Below, piece after piece: positions 9,041-18,657 of a stretch of 64,000 nt of DNA. The stretch lies in contig JBLRWO010000005.1 of the NCBI GenBank assembly GCA_047921215.1, forward strand, positions 88,686-152,685, read 5' to 3'. Position 1 is the stretch's first letter. Each line of letters begins with the position of its first letter. Below the pieces are notes generated by a model that was not told where the DNA came from, did no database searches, and saw only the letters and a list, made by a program, of their open reading frames with translations. The position numbers and the translations under genes are program-made. This DNA is from RECM01 sp047921215. GTDB lineage: Bacteria > Bacteroidota > Rhodothermia > Balneolales > Cyclonatronaceae.

Positions 9041-9967
9041 ATTGACTGATCTCAGTTTATTTATGCATTCCAGCAGAGCTGTCCGGACGGGAATGGATTT
9101 CTGATGGATCTTAAGCTGTAATTCAATGTATTGCCTTCGGCCCGCATCCGTCTCAATGGTGATTGGGGTATAACCGAGGTCATTCAGATCGTACGGGCTT
9201 GCCCTCATGTCCACATCCCTTGCAAACAGAGCCAGTTCAAAGGCATCCGCAATCAGGTCGCTGCTGGCCCACGGAAACAGCTTGTACGCCCATTTATAAA
9301 GATCCATGTTCGTATGCAGGCACCCCGGCTGCTCGTTCCCGGTCATGGTTTCGCGTGTGGGCTGAAAACGGTTTAAAGGGCGTGCTTCGTCGGTAAAAAA
9401 GCGGAATGCGTCGAAGTGCGAACAGGTGATGGTACTCGTTTCCACAAACCGGTCCAGATCTTTCTGTGCCATACGTAATGGCCATTTCTGATGACGGCGT
9501 TCACCGGCCCGGTACACCATTGCCCACTCATGCAGGCCATAACAGCTGAACCGCGGGGACCGGTTGACGGTGGCATGGAGCAGCTCTGATATAAACATGA
9601 GCGCACGAAGCCGGTTATGAGGTATCGATTCCGGATCAATAAATGCTTTTTCGCCTGCACGCGAAAAAGCGGCATGATCGAATGGTTCATCCGGACCTGC
9701 ATTTTCGAGTAATATGCCTGCACCCGGCGACCACAGCCTCAGCTTTGAAGCCCGGAAACTGTAGTATTCGAACAAAAAGTCGATAACCGGATGCTTCTGG
9801 TTGTTGCGCCGGCGTTCCATATAATCACCAATCAGCCCGTCGATGCGTATTTCATGGTCTGCCGCCCTCCGCTTCCATTCGGAACGGTCAAGCCTGACCT
9901 GGTTCAGTATAGATGAATCTGTGGATTTTCCGGGCACCGTTAAAACTTTTGTACTACATTTACACAT
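9020..9967 (-). CDS. Conserved protein of the family often labelled 3-methyladenine DNA glycosylase
   Basis: This 315-residue soluble protein has the conserved arrangement HEIRIDGLIGDYMERR, KHPVIDFLFEYYSFR and KLRLWSPGAG found in a widespread family frequently auto-annotated as 3-methyladenine DNA glycosylase. No helix-hairpin-helix or other glycosylase motif is visible, so that label rests on annotation transfer. The given ATG would overlap the divergent UbiA-like start by 2 bp, and the first 25 residues look atypical, so translation may begin further in (for example the GTG within LTVPG). The 3' end overlaps the alkaline phosphatase gene. Confidence 0.6.
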   Translation of the reverse strand: MCKCSTKVLTVPGKSTDSSILNQVRLDRSEWKRRAADHEIRIDGLIGDYMERRRNNQKHPVIDFLFEYYSFRASKLRLWSPGAGILLENAGPDEPFDHAAFSRAGEKAFIDPESIPHNRLRALMFISELLHATVNRSPRFSCYGLHEWAMVYRAGERRHQKWPLRMAQKDLDRFVETSTITCSHFDAFRFFTDEARPLNRFQPTRETMTGNEQPGCLHTNMDLYKWAYKLFPWASSDLIADAFELALFARDVDMRASPYDLNDLGYTPITIETDAGRRQYIELQLKIHQKSIPVRTALLECINKLRSVNSGRIGG

Positions 9968-10832
9968 GAAACTGACCCGGCAAATTACCGATTTTCTGCT
10001 GCATTTGCGATGGCACTACCAGCTGTTTATACTTTCGGGTGGCTATATGATGGGAGGCCTGTTCAGTGGTGTTACCGATACCGTCATGTATCTGGTCCAG
10101 TTCGCCAATGTGCATCTGCTGCTGTTCGGTGGGGCTACAGCCTTTAATTCCTGGTACGACAGGGACTCCGGTCCGGTTGGGGGATTGAGAAATCCGCCCA
10201 AAATGCAGCCGTGGATGCTGCAGGCATCCTGGGGCCTGCAGATAGCAGGTGGATGTTTAGCCGTGCTGGCCGGCTGGCAGTTTTTTCTGCTGTACATGCT
10301 GTCCATGTTTTTTTTCTGGTTGTACAGTGCTCCCGGCCCAAGGTGGAAAGGCCATCCGCTTCTCAGCCTTGCGGGTATTGGTATCAGTACCGGAACAGGG
10401 TCATTCCTGATGGGCTTCTCAGCTGCCGGTCATGAATTCTTATCGCTTCATGTAATCGCCGCGTCGCTGGGCGTGGCGATGGTCATACTGAGCCTGTATC
10501 CGGTTTCTCAGGTATATCAGATGGTGGATGACATGAAAAGGGGTGATCAGACCTTTTTCATACGATATGGTCTGGCAGGGGTCAGGCGTTTTTTCGCCGG
10601 TATGTTTTTCCCGGGGCTGTTGATACTGGCTCTGGCGTTATGGTATGAAGGTCAGCGAACCATAGCATTGCTGCTACCGGCTGCCGGTATGCCGGCCGGT
10701 GCGCTGATTGCCTTGTTATTATATCGACTTATCGGTAACCGGGAGGAATACAAAATCGTCATGCGAATAAAATATCTTACTTCACTTTTATTCGTTATGT
10801 TTATCCTGGCCTGCTTCGTGATATTTTTATGA
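9966..10832 (+). CDS. UbiA-family membrane prenyltransferase
   Basis: The 288-residue product is almost all membrane helix. It has the two Asp-rich prenyl-diphosphate/Mg2+ sites of the UbiA superfamily: NSWYDRD (residues 61-67) and, near residue 185, DDMKRGDQTF. UbiA enzymes attach isoprenoid chains to aromatic or sugar acceptors in the inner membrane. The acceptor is not evident; no quinone, heme or carotenoid gene is adjacent. The ATG at 9966 is preferred because the upstream in-frame extension is the antisense of the neighbouring gene. No space remains for a conventional promoter other than inside that gene's 5' end. Confidence 0.8.
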   Translation: MKLTRQITDFLLHLRWHYQLFILSGGYMMGGLFSGVTDTVMYLVQFANVHLLLFGGATAFNSWYDRDSGPVGGLRNPPKMQPWMLQASWGLQIAGGCLAVLAGWQFFLLYMLSMFFFWLYSAPGPRWKGHPLLSLAGIGISTGTGSFLMGFSAAGHEFLSLHVIAASLGVAMVILSLYPVSQVYQMVDDMKRGDQTFFIRYGLAGVRRFFAGMFFPGLLILALALWYEGQRTIALLLPAAGMPAGALIALLLYRLIGNREEYKIVMRIKYLTSLLFVMFILACFVIFL

Positions 10833-10971
10833 CATTATGTTGATTAATCAGTGATCCAGGTTGAAAAACAGGTTGCTATTATTGGTAAATGAATGAAACA
10901 AGGACACCAGTTGTTCTAACCAGTACTATTACACGATAGCAACAGATATTATTCAAAGACCCCAAAAACTG

Positions 10972-11598
10972 ATGAAAGAAACATCTGCAGACAACCCGTT
11001 AAATCGGGATATTATTGACGGTGCCATGAGTTATGATGAATTCAGATTGCTGACCGACCGGCTGCTGCTCGATAACAAAACAACCGGTACAAATCACAGC
11101 GAAGCGATGCTGAACTATACCCGGATGAATGTTCACCGTATGAAAAGGCTCGACAAAGGGCCTGATCTGCAGCCGGAACTTCTGCAACTGCTTAATATGA
11201 TCGACCGGAAAATGTACTGGCTGGTTTTTGTTGAAGCCTGGTGCGGTGATGTTGCCCAGAATCTGCCTGTTATCGCCAGAATGGCAGGTGCATCAGAGCA
11301 AGTTCAATTACTGCATCTGCTCCGAGACGAACACCCTGAAATTATGGATGCCTTTCTGACCAACGGTGGCCGGGCGATCCCGAAACTGATCGCACTCGAT
11401 GCCGCTACCCTTGACCTCCTGTTCACATGGGGCCCCAGGCCGCAGGAGGTTCAGGACCTTACCATGAAACTGAAATCAGATGGGCTTCCCTACGCCGAGG
11501 CAGCTGTAATCGTGCACGGGTGGTATGCAAAGGACAAAACGATCAGCCTCCAGAACGAATTTGCTCTGTTGCTTGAACAGATGATGGAAAAAATCTGA
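10972..11598 (+). CDS. Thioredoxin-fold family protein with degenerate active site
   Basis: A 208-residue cytoplasmic protein. After a helical N-terminal 80 residues it has the thioredoxin-like strand-helix MYWLVFVEAWCGDVAQNLPV (residues 81-100), in which the CxxC motif is reduced to a single Cys in WCGDVAQ, and a later cis-Pro-like AIPKLIALD. This is the pattern of the Thioredoxin_9-type family common in Bacteroidota; with one Cys it may act through a mixed disulfide or not in redox at all. No partner is apparent; the next gene is convergent. Confidence 0.75.
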   Translation: MKETSADNPLNRDIIDGAMSYDEFRLLTDRLLLDNKTTGTNHSEAMLNYTRMNVHRMKRLDKGPDLQPELLQLLNMIDRKMYWLVFVEAWCGDVAQNLPVIARMAGASEQVQLLHLLRDEHPEIMDAFLTNGGRAIPKLIALDAATLDLLFTWGPRPQEVQDLTMKLKSDGLPYAEAAVIVHGWYAKDKTISLQNEFALLLEQMMEKI

Positions 11599-11611
11599 TT
11601 ATCGTTTACTC

Positions 11612-12739
11612 TTACTTGATCAGTGTCATGCGCCGCACAGCTGATATGGCGCCTGAACCGTCGTCAGGTACCACCTGCATCCGGTAGAGATAGATACCAC
11701 TCGCCACTTTGCTTCCATCGAACAGGGCCATATGCAACCCGCTCCCGTAGCGAACACCATCCGATAGCGTGGCGATGTGCTGACCGTTTACTGAGTAGAC
11801 GTCCAAAGTTACGTTACCCGGCCTGTCAAGACTGAAGCGGATACTGGTCGACGGGTTGAACGGGTTGGGATAGTTCTGAAGCAGCTCAAAACGTCTGGCT
11901 GTTTCACTGCCCGAGTCAGTAATGGATGTGCCGGTAGAAAAGCTGGTCATGGTCGATTCATTGCCGGGTATGGTGAACAGATATTCGTCGAGCTGGGTAG
12001 TCAGAACCGTGGCTGTTGCTCTCACTTCGTAAACGTCCGTTTTTCTGTGCACCAGCCCCAATCCTTCAGCATATTCATTCCGGATCTCGTAGTCACGTAT
12101 CAATGGCAGGTTGATACTTTGCTCGGATCCAAAAATCAGATAATAGACTACAGCCGTCAGGTCGATCACTGTTGTATATACCTGAACATCCGTATTACCA
12201 AAGGCGAGAGATCGTGATTGGTTGTTTTCCCTGACACCATTGATCGTAACAAATACATCCATGGTATCTTTAGGTGTGGCCAGTGTCGGGAAAAGGGCTT
12301 TGATGTCGTCGGGCAAAGGGATCTTTAATTCCAGCTGTACAATTTGCCAATCACCGCCCTCTGCAACATCTCTGCGAACAAAGCCGACCCATGGCGAACT
12401 GAAATCGAGTGAATCGGCATCAATACCTTCGGGAAGCAGACCGCTTATGGCACTGCGGATGTCGGTAAAAAGAGTATCGCCATGTACTCTTATCTGATAG
12501 GCACTGCCGGGTTGCCGATCGATAGTATAGATGAAATCTGTGAGGTTTCCCTCAATATTATCAAGCATTTCCTGATAGCTGTAGAACTGTTCATTCCCCG
12601 CACTGTCTGTTTGAATGGCGTCAAAGCTCCATGTAGCCCCGATATCGGCAGGCAGCAAAGTGGCAGCGTTGTTCTGACTGTAAGAGAGTGAAGCCGTAAA
12701 AAGTAGCAAGGTGAATAAGGATGGTATAATTTTATTCAT
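11612..12739 (-). CDS. Secreted protein with type IX sorting domain
   Basis: The 375-residue protein begins with a signal peptide (IIPSLFTLLLFTASLSYSQ) and ends with the type IX secretion C-terminal domain: NYPNPFNPSTSIRF, a VTLDVYSVNGQ strand block, and ASGIYLYRM before MTLIK. It should cross the outer membrane by the T9SS and be released or anchored at the surface. The central ~250 residues are beta-rich with no domain recognised. It lies 33 bp downstream of the 890-residue T9SS protein on the same strand, so the two are probably co-expressed. Confidence 0.85.
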   Translation of the reverse strand: MNKIIPSLFTLLLFTASLSYSQNNAATLLPADIGATWSFDAIQTDSAGNEQFYSYQEMLDNIEGNLTDFIYTIDRQPGSAYQIRVHGDTLFTDIRSAISGLLPEGIDADSLDFSSPWVGFVRRDVAEGGDWQIVQLELKIPLPDDIKALFPTLATPKDTMDVFVTINGVRENNQSRSLAFGNTDVQVYTTVIDLTAVVYYLIFGSEQSINLPLIRDYEIRNEYAEGLGLVHRKTDVYEVRATATVLTTQLDEYLFTIPGNESTMTSFSTGTSITDSGSETARRFELLQNYPNPFNPSTSIRFSLDRPGNVTLDVYSVNGQHIATLSDGVRYGSGLHMALFDGSKVASGIYLYRMQVVPDDGSGAISAVRRMTLIK

Positions 12740-12772
12740 GTAGTCCCGATTAATGTTGTTCTAATATAGTAT

Positions 12773-15445
12773 TTATTTGAGCAGGAGCAGCTTGCGGGTT
12801 CTTACAATTTCACTGTCATTGCCCGATACCGGATTGATTATGAGCCTGTAGAAGTATACACCACTGGCGAAGCCGTTGTTGAAATTAACCGGAACATTGT
12901 TGCGCCCCGCCTGATAGCGCCGGTTCAGGAACATGCTTGAAATCCTGCGGCCGGTAACGTCATATATTTCGAGTGATACAAGGCTTTCGGTCGGCAGCAC
13001 AAAACTGATAGTTGTGGATGCGTTGAACGGGTTCGGGTAATTCTGGAAAAGCTGAAATTCGGGTGGAGAGAGGCTCAGCTCTGCTGTTGTGCTTTCAACG
13101 GAACCCGCGAAATTGCTGACGATCACCGAATAGATACCGACATTGGCCTGGGTGATATTGTTCAGGTCCAGCGTTTTGCTGTTAGCCCCGGGTATACTTT
13201 CCCCGTCTTTTCTCCACTGGATGAACGGGGTGGGGAAGCCGGTAAAGTCAACACTGAAGGATACATCACGGCCTATGGATGAAAATACCGTCTGTGGTTG
13301 GGCAGTAATAACAGGGGCCTGGGAGGGTCCGTCGTACCGGCCGGCAAGATTAACCGAGGCTAGGATGTTGTTGTGGTCGCTGTACCGGAACCAGCCTGCC
13401 TGGGCAACTGATGGCGGATTGATAAATATCCGTGATCGTGCCGGGTAGTAGTTCGGGTTATTTTCGTCCTGGGACCCTTCATCAAGCAGAAACTCAATTC
13501 GCGCGATCCCGCCGTTGTTCATCACCTCGAACGTGATATGATATTGACTGCCGGCTTCGACCCTCCAGTTTTGGCCGGATACATCAATAACATTGCTACC
13601 GCGTGCCAGGTTACCCATAGGGATGTCGATAAAGTCGGTGTATGGGGCAGGGATGTACTCTCCGTTTGTGGGTTGTGAACCTCCGAACCATATCCGCAGG
13701 TCCCCGTCAGGTACCAGGCCGGTATCCCGGTTATTGATCACAAACTGAACACTATTAATATCGGATGAAATATTGGGGCTGATCCGCAAACTGTATGCTT
13801 GTATTCCCTCGCGGTCGGGATTGGTCTGGTCACCCGGCAGTTCGGCAAAAAAGGCGGCTCCTGCACTGTAGTTCAGGGTTTCAATGGCGTAGGGAAGGGT
13901 TGTCCAGTTACTGGTAAAGGTGTAGTTCCGCTGTCCCGGCGTGGCTTCCGACCCCTGGGCCAGGATGTTGGCGGCAACCAGTGCCACCGATCTGTACTCG
14001 CCGTTCAGCTGGTGATTGCCCCTCTGGATGCGGGTCACGGAAACGGGGCCTCCTTCAAAGGGCTTTGTAACCAGGTGAAATATCATTCCGTCATCGGCAT
14101 TCAGAGAAAAACTCAGGTTTGCGGCTGCGATCCACTCAACGTATTCGACGCCGCCGTAGTTAACGTTCCGGTTGCCCTCGCCGCTGGTCTGCCCGGGAAG
14201 GAAGGGAACAGTACCGAAGGGTACTCTGACATTACTGCGCCGGATGTCCTGATAACCGAAACGTGAACCGTCAATTGAGGTGTCATTTATCCAGTTGGCA
14301 GTATGGAATTCGCCAATCACTTCCTCAAAGTCGAGACCGGATTGTGAAAGGGCAGATACATACGCCGGCCTGCCGGATGCACCAGCCCTTGTAATACTGC
14401 CGGTTGCATGTGGTCCTACTCTTTCCGCGATATAACTGTGCAGAAGCGACGCCCGCTGGTAATCTTTGAGAACATCCGCTGATCCTGACCGCCAGGTGTA
14501 GATGAGCCGGTTTAGTTCGGCCGGTTCGGAAAGGTATGCCGGCCCGCGTCCCGGAAATCCGTTCAGCAGTTCGGCCCACTCGGATTGGCCCTCATTCATA
14601 AAAGTGTTCAGGGATCCGTAATTCGCATGTATAAGATGCTGATATTCATGAGCCAGTACACCAAGTGCCCGCTCCGGGTTGGCAGGCCTGCTTTGGGTGT
14701 AAATTCCGGGAGTGGCATCGATATAGATGATGTCGGCCGCATTACTGTTGGTGTTACTGACATTCAGATCGACGGGGTCAAAAAATCCTGCAGTGAACGA
14801 CCCTCCCTCCCTTTCCGTCCAGCCGTCTTTTACATCCACTATAAGTACATTCAGGTGACCGGTTTCGTCGATATTGGGCGGATTACCAAAAATTTCCTGA
14901 TTGATTTCTACAACACCCTTACCGGGGAAGTAGGAATCGGCACTTGTGCTGGATTCCAGGGTAACCATCATCTGATCAACCACATCCTGGGTAACCTTGT
15001 TTCCGCCGAACTGATCGTTGGCCACCCAGATATAGGTTAAATCGCCAATGGCCCTGAGGGTGAACTCTACGGTATCCCAGTTGTTCTGATTGTTCTGATT
15101 GGTCAGGTTTCTCACTTTAAAACTGCGGGTGGCACCGATTTCAAACTGCATGACCGATGGTTCTTCATGGATACCGGTATCCTCTCGGAGTTCACGCCAG
15201 CTGTAAAACTGGCGAAGTGCTTCTTTGCCCTCATCGCTGCTGATAAGATCGATGGTGGTGCATACCAGCAGGTCTTCCGGGTTTTCATGTGAGTGCAGGT
15301 GCCCGTGGTCTGATAACCCTTCAATAGCCGGCGATGGCTGATGTATGGTCTGGGCTAAAAGACCGGTTACAGGCCACACTCCAAGGATAATTGCCAGCAT
15401 GACAGCGGTCAGAAATACCGGTATCCGAAGAAAACTATTGATCAT
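12773..15445 (-). CDS. T9SS-secreted HExxH metalloprotease-like protein with Ig domain
   Basis: An 890-residue exported protein. A signal peptide (residues 1-31, ending GLLAQ) is followed by a catalytic-like region with LAHEYQHLIHANYG (HEYQH at 266-270) and a downstream FMNEGQSEWAELL that can supply the third zinc ligand (Glu285 or Glu289), as in gluzincin/M30-like peptidases. Residues of about 710-795 form an Ig-like domain (ITAQPQTVFSSIG to YSVIVSNFAG), and the C-terminus is a T9SS tail with NYPNPFNASTTISF. Peptidase activity is an inference from the motif. Its start overlaps the preceding 99-residue gene by 11 bp, indicating translational coupling. Confidence 0.85.
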   Translation of the reverse strand: MINSFLRIPVFLTAVMLAIILGVWPVTGLLAQTIHQPSPAIEGLSDHGHLHSHENPEDLLVCTTIDLISSDEGKEALRQFYSWRELREDTGIHEEPSVMQFEIGATRSFKVRNLTNQNNQNNWDTVEFTLRAIGDLTYIWVANDQFGGNKVTQDVVDQMMVTLESSTSADSYFPGKGVVEINQEIFGNPPNIDETGHLNVLIVDVKDGWTEREGGSFTAGFFDPVDLNVSNTNSNAADIIYIDATPGIYTQSRPANPERALGVLAHEYQHLIHANYGSLNTFMNEGQSEWAELLNGFPGRGPAYLSEPAELNRLIYTWRSGSADVLKDYQRASLLHSYIAERVGPHATGSITRAGASGRPAYVSALSQSGLDFEEVIGEFHTANWINDTSIDGSRFGYQDIRRSNVRVPFGTVPFLPGQTSGEGNRNVNYGGVEYVEWIAAANLSFSLNADDGMIFHLVTKPFEGGPVSVTRIQRGNHQLNGEYRSVALVAANILAQGSEATPGQRNYTFTSNWTTLPYAIETLNYSAGAAFFAELPGDQTNPDREGIQAYSLRISPNISSDINSVQFVINNRDTGLVPDGDLRIWFGGSQPTNGEYIPAPYTDFIDIPMGNLARGSNVIDVSGQNWRVEAGSQYHITFEVMNNGGIARIEFLLDEGSQDENNPNYYPARSRIFINPPSVAQAGWFRYSDHNNILASVNLAGRYDGPSQAPVITAQPQTVFSSIGRDVSFSVDFTGFPTPFIQWRKDGESIPGANSKTLDLNNITQANVGIYSVIVSNFAGSVESTTAELSLSPPEFQLFQNYPNPFNASTTISFVLPTESLVSLEIYDVTGRRISSMFLNRRYQAGRNNVPVNFNNGFASGVYFYRLIINPVSGNDSEIVRTRKLLLLK

Positions 15446-15734
15446 GATCCATCCATTCGTAGGTGGTTACCCTGATGAAAAGGGCTTGCCTGCCGGCCCA
15501 GTCGTCTTTATATAGATGCCCGGTAACCCGGACTTTCTTACCGGCATTCGAAGCCATGTTTTTTTTCACTTTTTCAGAAACTGTGAGAAAATAGCGTTTG
15601 TTATTCTCATCATAAAGCACAGGAACCGTAAAAGGTTCATTTCCGGCAAAAATTATTCCTCCTTCCACCGTTATCTCGGGGCATGAAGGATGTGGTATGG
15701 CAGCCAGCATCATTATGATTAAAAGTAAGGCCAT
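15435..15734 (-). CDS. Small exported beta-rich protein, coupled to the metalloprotease-like gene
   Basis: The 99-residue protein has a short hydrophobic N-terminus (MALLLIIMMLAAIPHPS) and a beta-strand pattern (GGIIFAGNEPFTVPVLYD, KKVRVTGHLYKDDW) resembling a small OB-like fold of the type seen in DUF4920-like or heavy-metal-related periplasmic proteins. The family was not identified. It is the first gene of a leftward operon, with its stop inside the start of the 890-residue secreted protein. Confidence 0.6.
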   Translation of the reverse strand: MALLLIIMMLAAIPHPSCPEITVEGGIIFAGNEPFTVPVLYDENNKRYFLTVSEKVKKNMASNAGKKVRVTGHLYKDDWAGRQALFIRVTTYEWMDHDQ

Positions 15735-15851
15735 TTTACAAATCCTGTAACTGCTAAGATCGGTTTTTGTTACTGCTGCTAAAAGATTGTAACGTATATG
15801 TTATGTTTTTCTGAGGTGTAAGGTACCGTTTTACCTATTTAGATTGATATC

Positions 15852-17054
15852 ATGAAAAAAGGCACATCGAACAGGGAATCGTTTTACAGCCATATCGCCC
15901 AGACAAGCGATACGCCGATGGGACTGGAAATCAGCCACGCGGAGGGCCCCTGGCTGTACACAACAGACGGACGCCGCTATGTCGATTTCATCTCCGGTAT
16001 TGCCGTCAGTTCGTTGGGGCACCGGCACCCTGAAGTGGTTGATGCAATCAGAAAACAGCTAGACCGCCACCTGCACGTGATGGTGTATGGTGAGTTCATC
16101 CAGAAACCCCAGGCTGAATTCGCTGCTCTGCTCACATCGTTGCTGCCCGCCGGCCTCGATCGAATTTACCTGGTAAACAGCGGTACAGAAGCCAACGAAG
16201 GGGCACTTAAACTGGCAAAGAAGTACACCGGCCGGTCCGGGCTTGTCGCTTTCCGGAACAGCTATCACGGCGATACGCATGGTTCATTGAGTGTAACCGG
16301 CCGCGATATCTACCGTGACCCCTATCTGCCACTGCTCCCCGGTGTGACCTTTCTTGATTTTAACGATCCGTCGCAAATTGGCAACATCGGTAATGATACC
16401 GCGGCCGTGATCCTTGAACCGATTCAGGGAGAGGGGGGGATTATTGAAGCCGAACCGGATTGGCTGAAAATGGTGCGGGAGCGCTGCGACGAGACCGGCA
16501 GCCTGCTCATTTTTGACGAGATACAGTCCGGTTTCGGGCGCACGGGCAAGCTGTTCGCGTTCATGCACTACGGTGTGGTACCCGATATCCTCTGCATGGC
16601 CAAGGCCATGGGTGGCGGGCTTCCGATCGGCGGTTTCGCCTCATCGGATGCCATTTTTGAGGCGTTCAGACACGATCCGCCCCTAAATCACGTGACCACC
16701 TTCGGGGGACATCCGCTCAGTTGCGCGGCTGCACTGGCCAACCTGAAGGTGTTGCTCAGGCCGGGTATGATGGACCGGGCTACGCAAATTGACAAGCGGG
16801 TACGTGAAACGATTCGGGGCAGGGGAGTTGTTGAGGTAAGAGGCAGAGGTGCCATGCTCGGGATGCAGCTTGAAAGCTATGACATCACCCGAAAAACCGT
16901 AGAATTTGCCCTCGAAAGGGGGGTGCTTCTGGGATGGACCCTGCATTCAAACACCCTGGTGAGGCTGGCACCGCCGCTCGTTATTGACGATGGTCTGCTC
17001 GGTGAGGTTCTGCAGATCGTACGGGAGAGTCTGGCAAGGGCGCTTGAGGATTGA
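15852..17054 (+). CDS. Class III PLP aminotransferase (acetylornithine/ornithine type)
   Basis: A 400-residue fold-type I aminotransferase transferring the omega-amino group of a diamino acid or its acetylated form to 2-oxoglutarate. Visible landmarks are the phosphate-binding NSGTEANEGALK (109-120), ILEPIQGEGG, the Asp that holds the PLP nitrogen in IFDEIQSGFGRTGK (Asp222) and the Schiff-base Lys251 in CMAKAMGGG. The closest named types are ArgD and ornithine aminotransferase. No arginine biosynthesis gene is beside it, so substrate is open. It is divergent from the small exported protein gene. Confidence 0.85.
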   Translation: MKKGTSNRESFYSHIAQTSDTPMGLEISHAEGPWLYTTDGRRYVDFISGIAVSSLGHRHPEVVDAIRKQLDRHLHVMVYGEFIQKPQAEFAALLTSLLPAGLDRIYLVNSGTEANEGALKLAKKYTGRSGLVAFRNSYHGDTHGSLSVTGRDIYRDPYLPLLPGVTFLDFNDPSQIGNIGNDTAAVILEPIQGEGGIIEAEPDWLKMVRERCDETGSLLIFDEIQSGFGRTGKLFAFMHYGVVPDILCMAKAMGGGLPIGGFASSDAIFEAFRHDPPLNHVTTFGGHPLSCAAALANLKVLLRPGMMDRATQIDKRVRETIRGRGVVEVRGRGAMLGMQLESYDITRKTVEFALERGVLLGWTLHSNTLVRLAPPLVIDDGLLGEVLQIVRESLARALED

Positions 17055-17250
17055 TATTTTACGATAAAGCGTAATGAAACGTTGAGAATGAAAGATTGTA
17101 ATCAAATTTCTGTAATAACCGGTCCCGGTCAGCAGTAAAATAAAAAAAGAGGTACGGGTATGCATAATCCCGCCCGAGCCGGAAACAGCTGAAACGGTAA
17201 ACTGACAGCCATTAAAGGCAAACCGGTTTGAACAAATAACGAGGAGAAAA

Positions 17251-17826
17251 ATGGCAGTACAATCGACCATGCTTGAAATTGGAACCACGGCACCCGATTT
17301 CACCCTTCCGGATACGGATGGGAAGATGCTGAGCCGCGATCATTTCAAAGGAAAAAAAGGGCTGCTGGTTATATTTTTGAGTAACCACTGCCCTTATGTG
17401 AAGCATATCCGCCATGTGCTGCGGGATGTTGCAGAAGAGTATCAGAAAAAGGATGTGGGCGTTGTGGCCATCATGAGCAACAATGTGCAGACCCACCCCG
17501 ACGACAGTCCTGCGAAAATGGCCGAAGAGGTCGAAAACATTGGTTATACCTTTCCCTACCTGTACGACGAAACCCAGCTGGTGGCCAAAGCCTACCGTGC
17601 GGCCTGCACTCCGGACCTGTACCTGTTTAACAGTGAGTTCAAACTGGTATACCGCGGGCAGTTCGACAGCAGCCGACCCGGTAATCAGGTACCGGTAACC
17701 GGTATGGATCTTAAGAATGCAATCGATGCCATGCTGGCAGGTGAGCAGGTTCCTGAACATCAGATTCCCAGTATAGGATGCAATATAAAATGGAAACCAG
17801 GAAACGAACCCGACTATTTTGGATGA
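17251..17826 (+). CDS. Thioredoxin-like/peroxiredoxin-family protein
   Basis: The 191-residue protein has the AhpC/TSA-like layout: GTTAPDFTLPDTDGK, GLLVIFLSNHCPYVKH with a single Cys where peroxiredoxins and TlpA-like proteins have their active site, YLYDETQLVAKAY, CTPDLYLFN and a tail SIGCNIKWKPGNEP. This NHCPYV/SIGCNIKW family is common in Bacteroidota and annotated simply as thioredoxin family. A clear AGGAG ribosome site lies upstream. The 3' end runs to within 26 bp of the preferred pdxH start, so the two are likely one transcript. Confidence 0.85.
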   Translation: MAVQSTMLEIGTTAPDFTLPDTDGKMLSRDHFKGKKGLLVIFLSNHCPYVKHIRHVLRDVAEEYQKKDVGVVAIMSNNVQTHPDDSPAKMAEEVENIGYTFPYLYDETQLVAKAYRAACTPDLYLFNSEFKLVYRGQFDSSRPGNQVPVTGMDLKNAIDAMLAGEQVPEHQIPSIGCNIKWKPGNEPDYFG

Positions 17827-17851
17827 TACCTATCGTTCTCAGACCAGCCCC

Positions 17852-18514
17852 ATGCCACTGAATTATCTGAGCCCGGAAGAACTGGCTGCCATGCGCAGCG
17901 ATTACAAAATGAAGACCTTCAATGAGGATGATGCCGGTGCGGATCCGCTCCGCTTATTTGACCGATGGTTTAATGAGGCCAGGCAGGCAGGCGTTAAAGA
18001 ACCCAACGCTGCAGCTTTGTCGACCGTATCGGCAGATGGCCTGCCCTCTTCCCGCATTATCCTTATAAAAGCTTATGATGAGCGCGGTCTCACATTCTAC
18101 ACCAATCTCGGCAGTCGCAAGGCCACAGAACTTGAAACAACCGGTCGGGCTGCTCTCTGTTTTCTCTGGAAGGAACTCGAGAGGCAGGTACGGGTGGAGG
18201 GTACGGCTGAACGCGTTTCCGAAGATCAGGCTGAAGCCTATTTCAGATCGCGTCCGTTCGATAGCAAGATCGGTGCCTGGGCGTCGAAACAAAGTGATGT
18301 GGTATCGGGTGGCAGGGAAGAGCTCGAGAAACGGTTCGAAAAACTGAAAAAGCGATATGATGGTCATGAAGTGCCGAAACCGCCTTTTTGGGGCGGCTAC
18401 CGGGTAGTGCCACATGCGTGGGAATTCTGGCAGGGCAGAACAGGACGTATGCACGACCGTTTCCGCTACGAACTCAAAAACGGAATCTGGCTGCGCAACA
18501 GGCTTAGTCCGTGA
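17852..18514 (+). CDS. pdxH: Pyridoxamine 5'-phosphate oxidase
   Basis: PdxH oxidises pyridoxine or pyridoxamine 5'-phosphate to pyridoxal 5'-phosphate with FMN and O2. The 220-residue protein has the typical PdxH order: MRSDYKMKTFNEDDAGADP near the start, FDRWFNEA, NAAALSTVSADGLPSSRIILIK, FYTNLGSRKATEL, AALCFLWKELERQVRVEGTAE, FWGGYRVVPHAWEFWQGR and the C-terminal LRNRLSP. A TTG at 17819 would overlap the previous gene by 8 bp and is the alternative start. Several PLP enzymes (two class III aminotransferases) are in this window. Confidence 0.95.
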   Translation: MPLNYLSPEELAAMRSDYKMKTFNEDDAGADPLRLFDRWFNEARQAGVKEPNAAALSTVSADGLPSSRIILIKAYDERGLTFYTNLGSRKATELETTGRAALCFLWKELERQVRVEGTAERVSEDQAEAYFRSRPFDSKIGAWASKQSDVVSGGREELEKRFEKLKKRYDGHEVPKPPFWGGYRVVPHAWEFWQGRTGRMHDRFRYELKNGIWLRNRLSP

Positions 18515-18657
18515 AAAAAAACGGACTGTGCTGTATTCAGACATAGCAAGGTCGGGGAACCCCCGGGCCTTAACGGTGTATTTTAAGCTGATGGAATTTT
18601 CGCCGGGATGTTATAATTTCGGTGATCTGTCAGAAACATAACGGCAACGGATTCGAT

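Noticed and set aside
18506..18527. Terminator-like inverted repeat AGTCCGT/ACGGACT at the end of pdxH
   Set aside because: The A run is in the loop, not after the stem, so it does not have terminator form; it may be chance.
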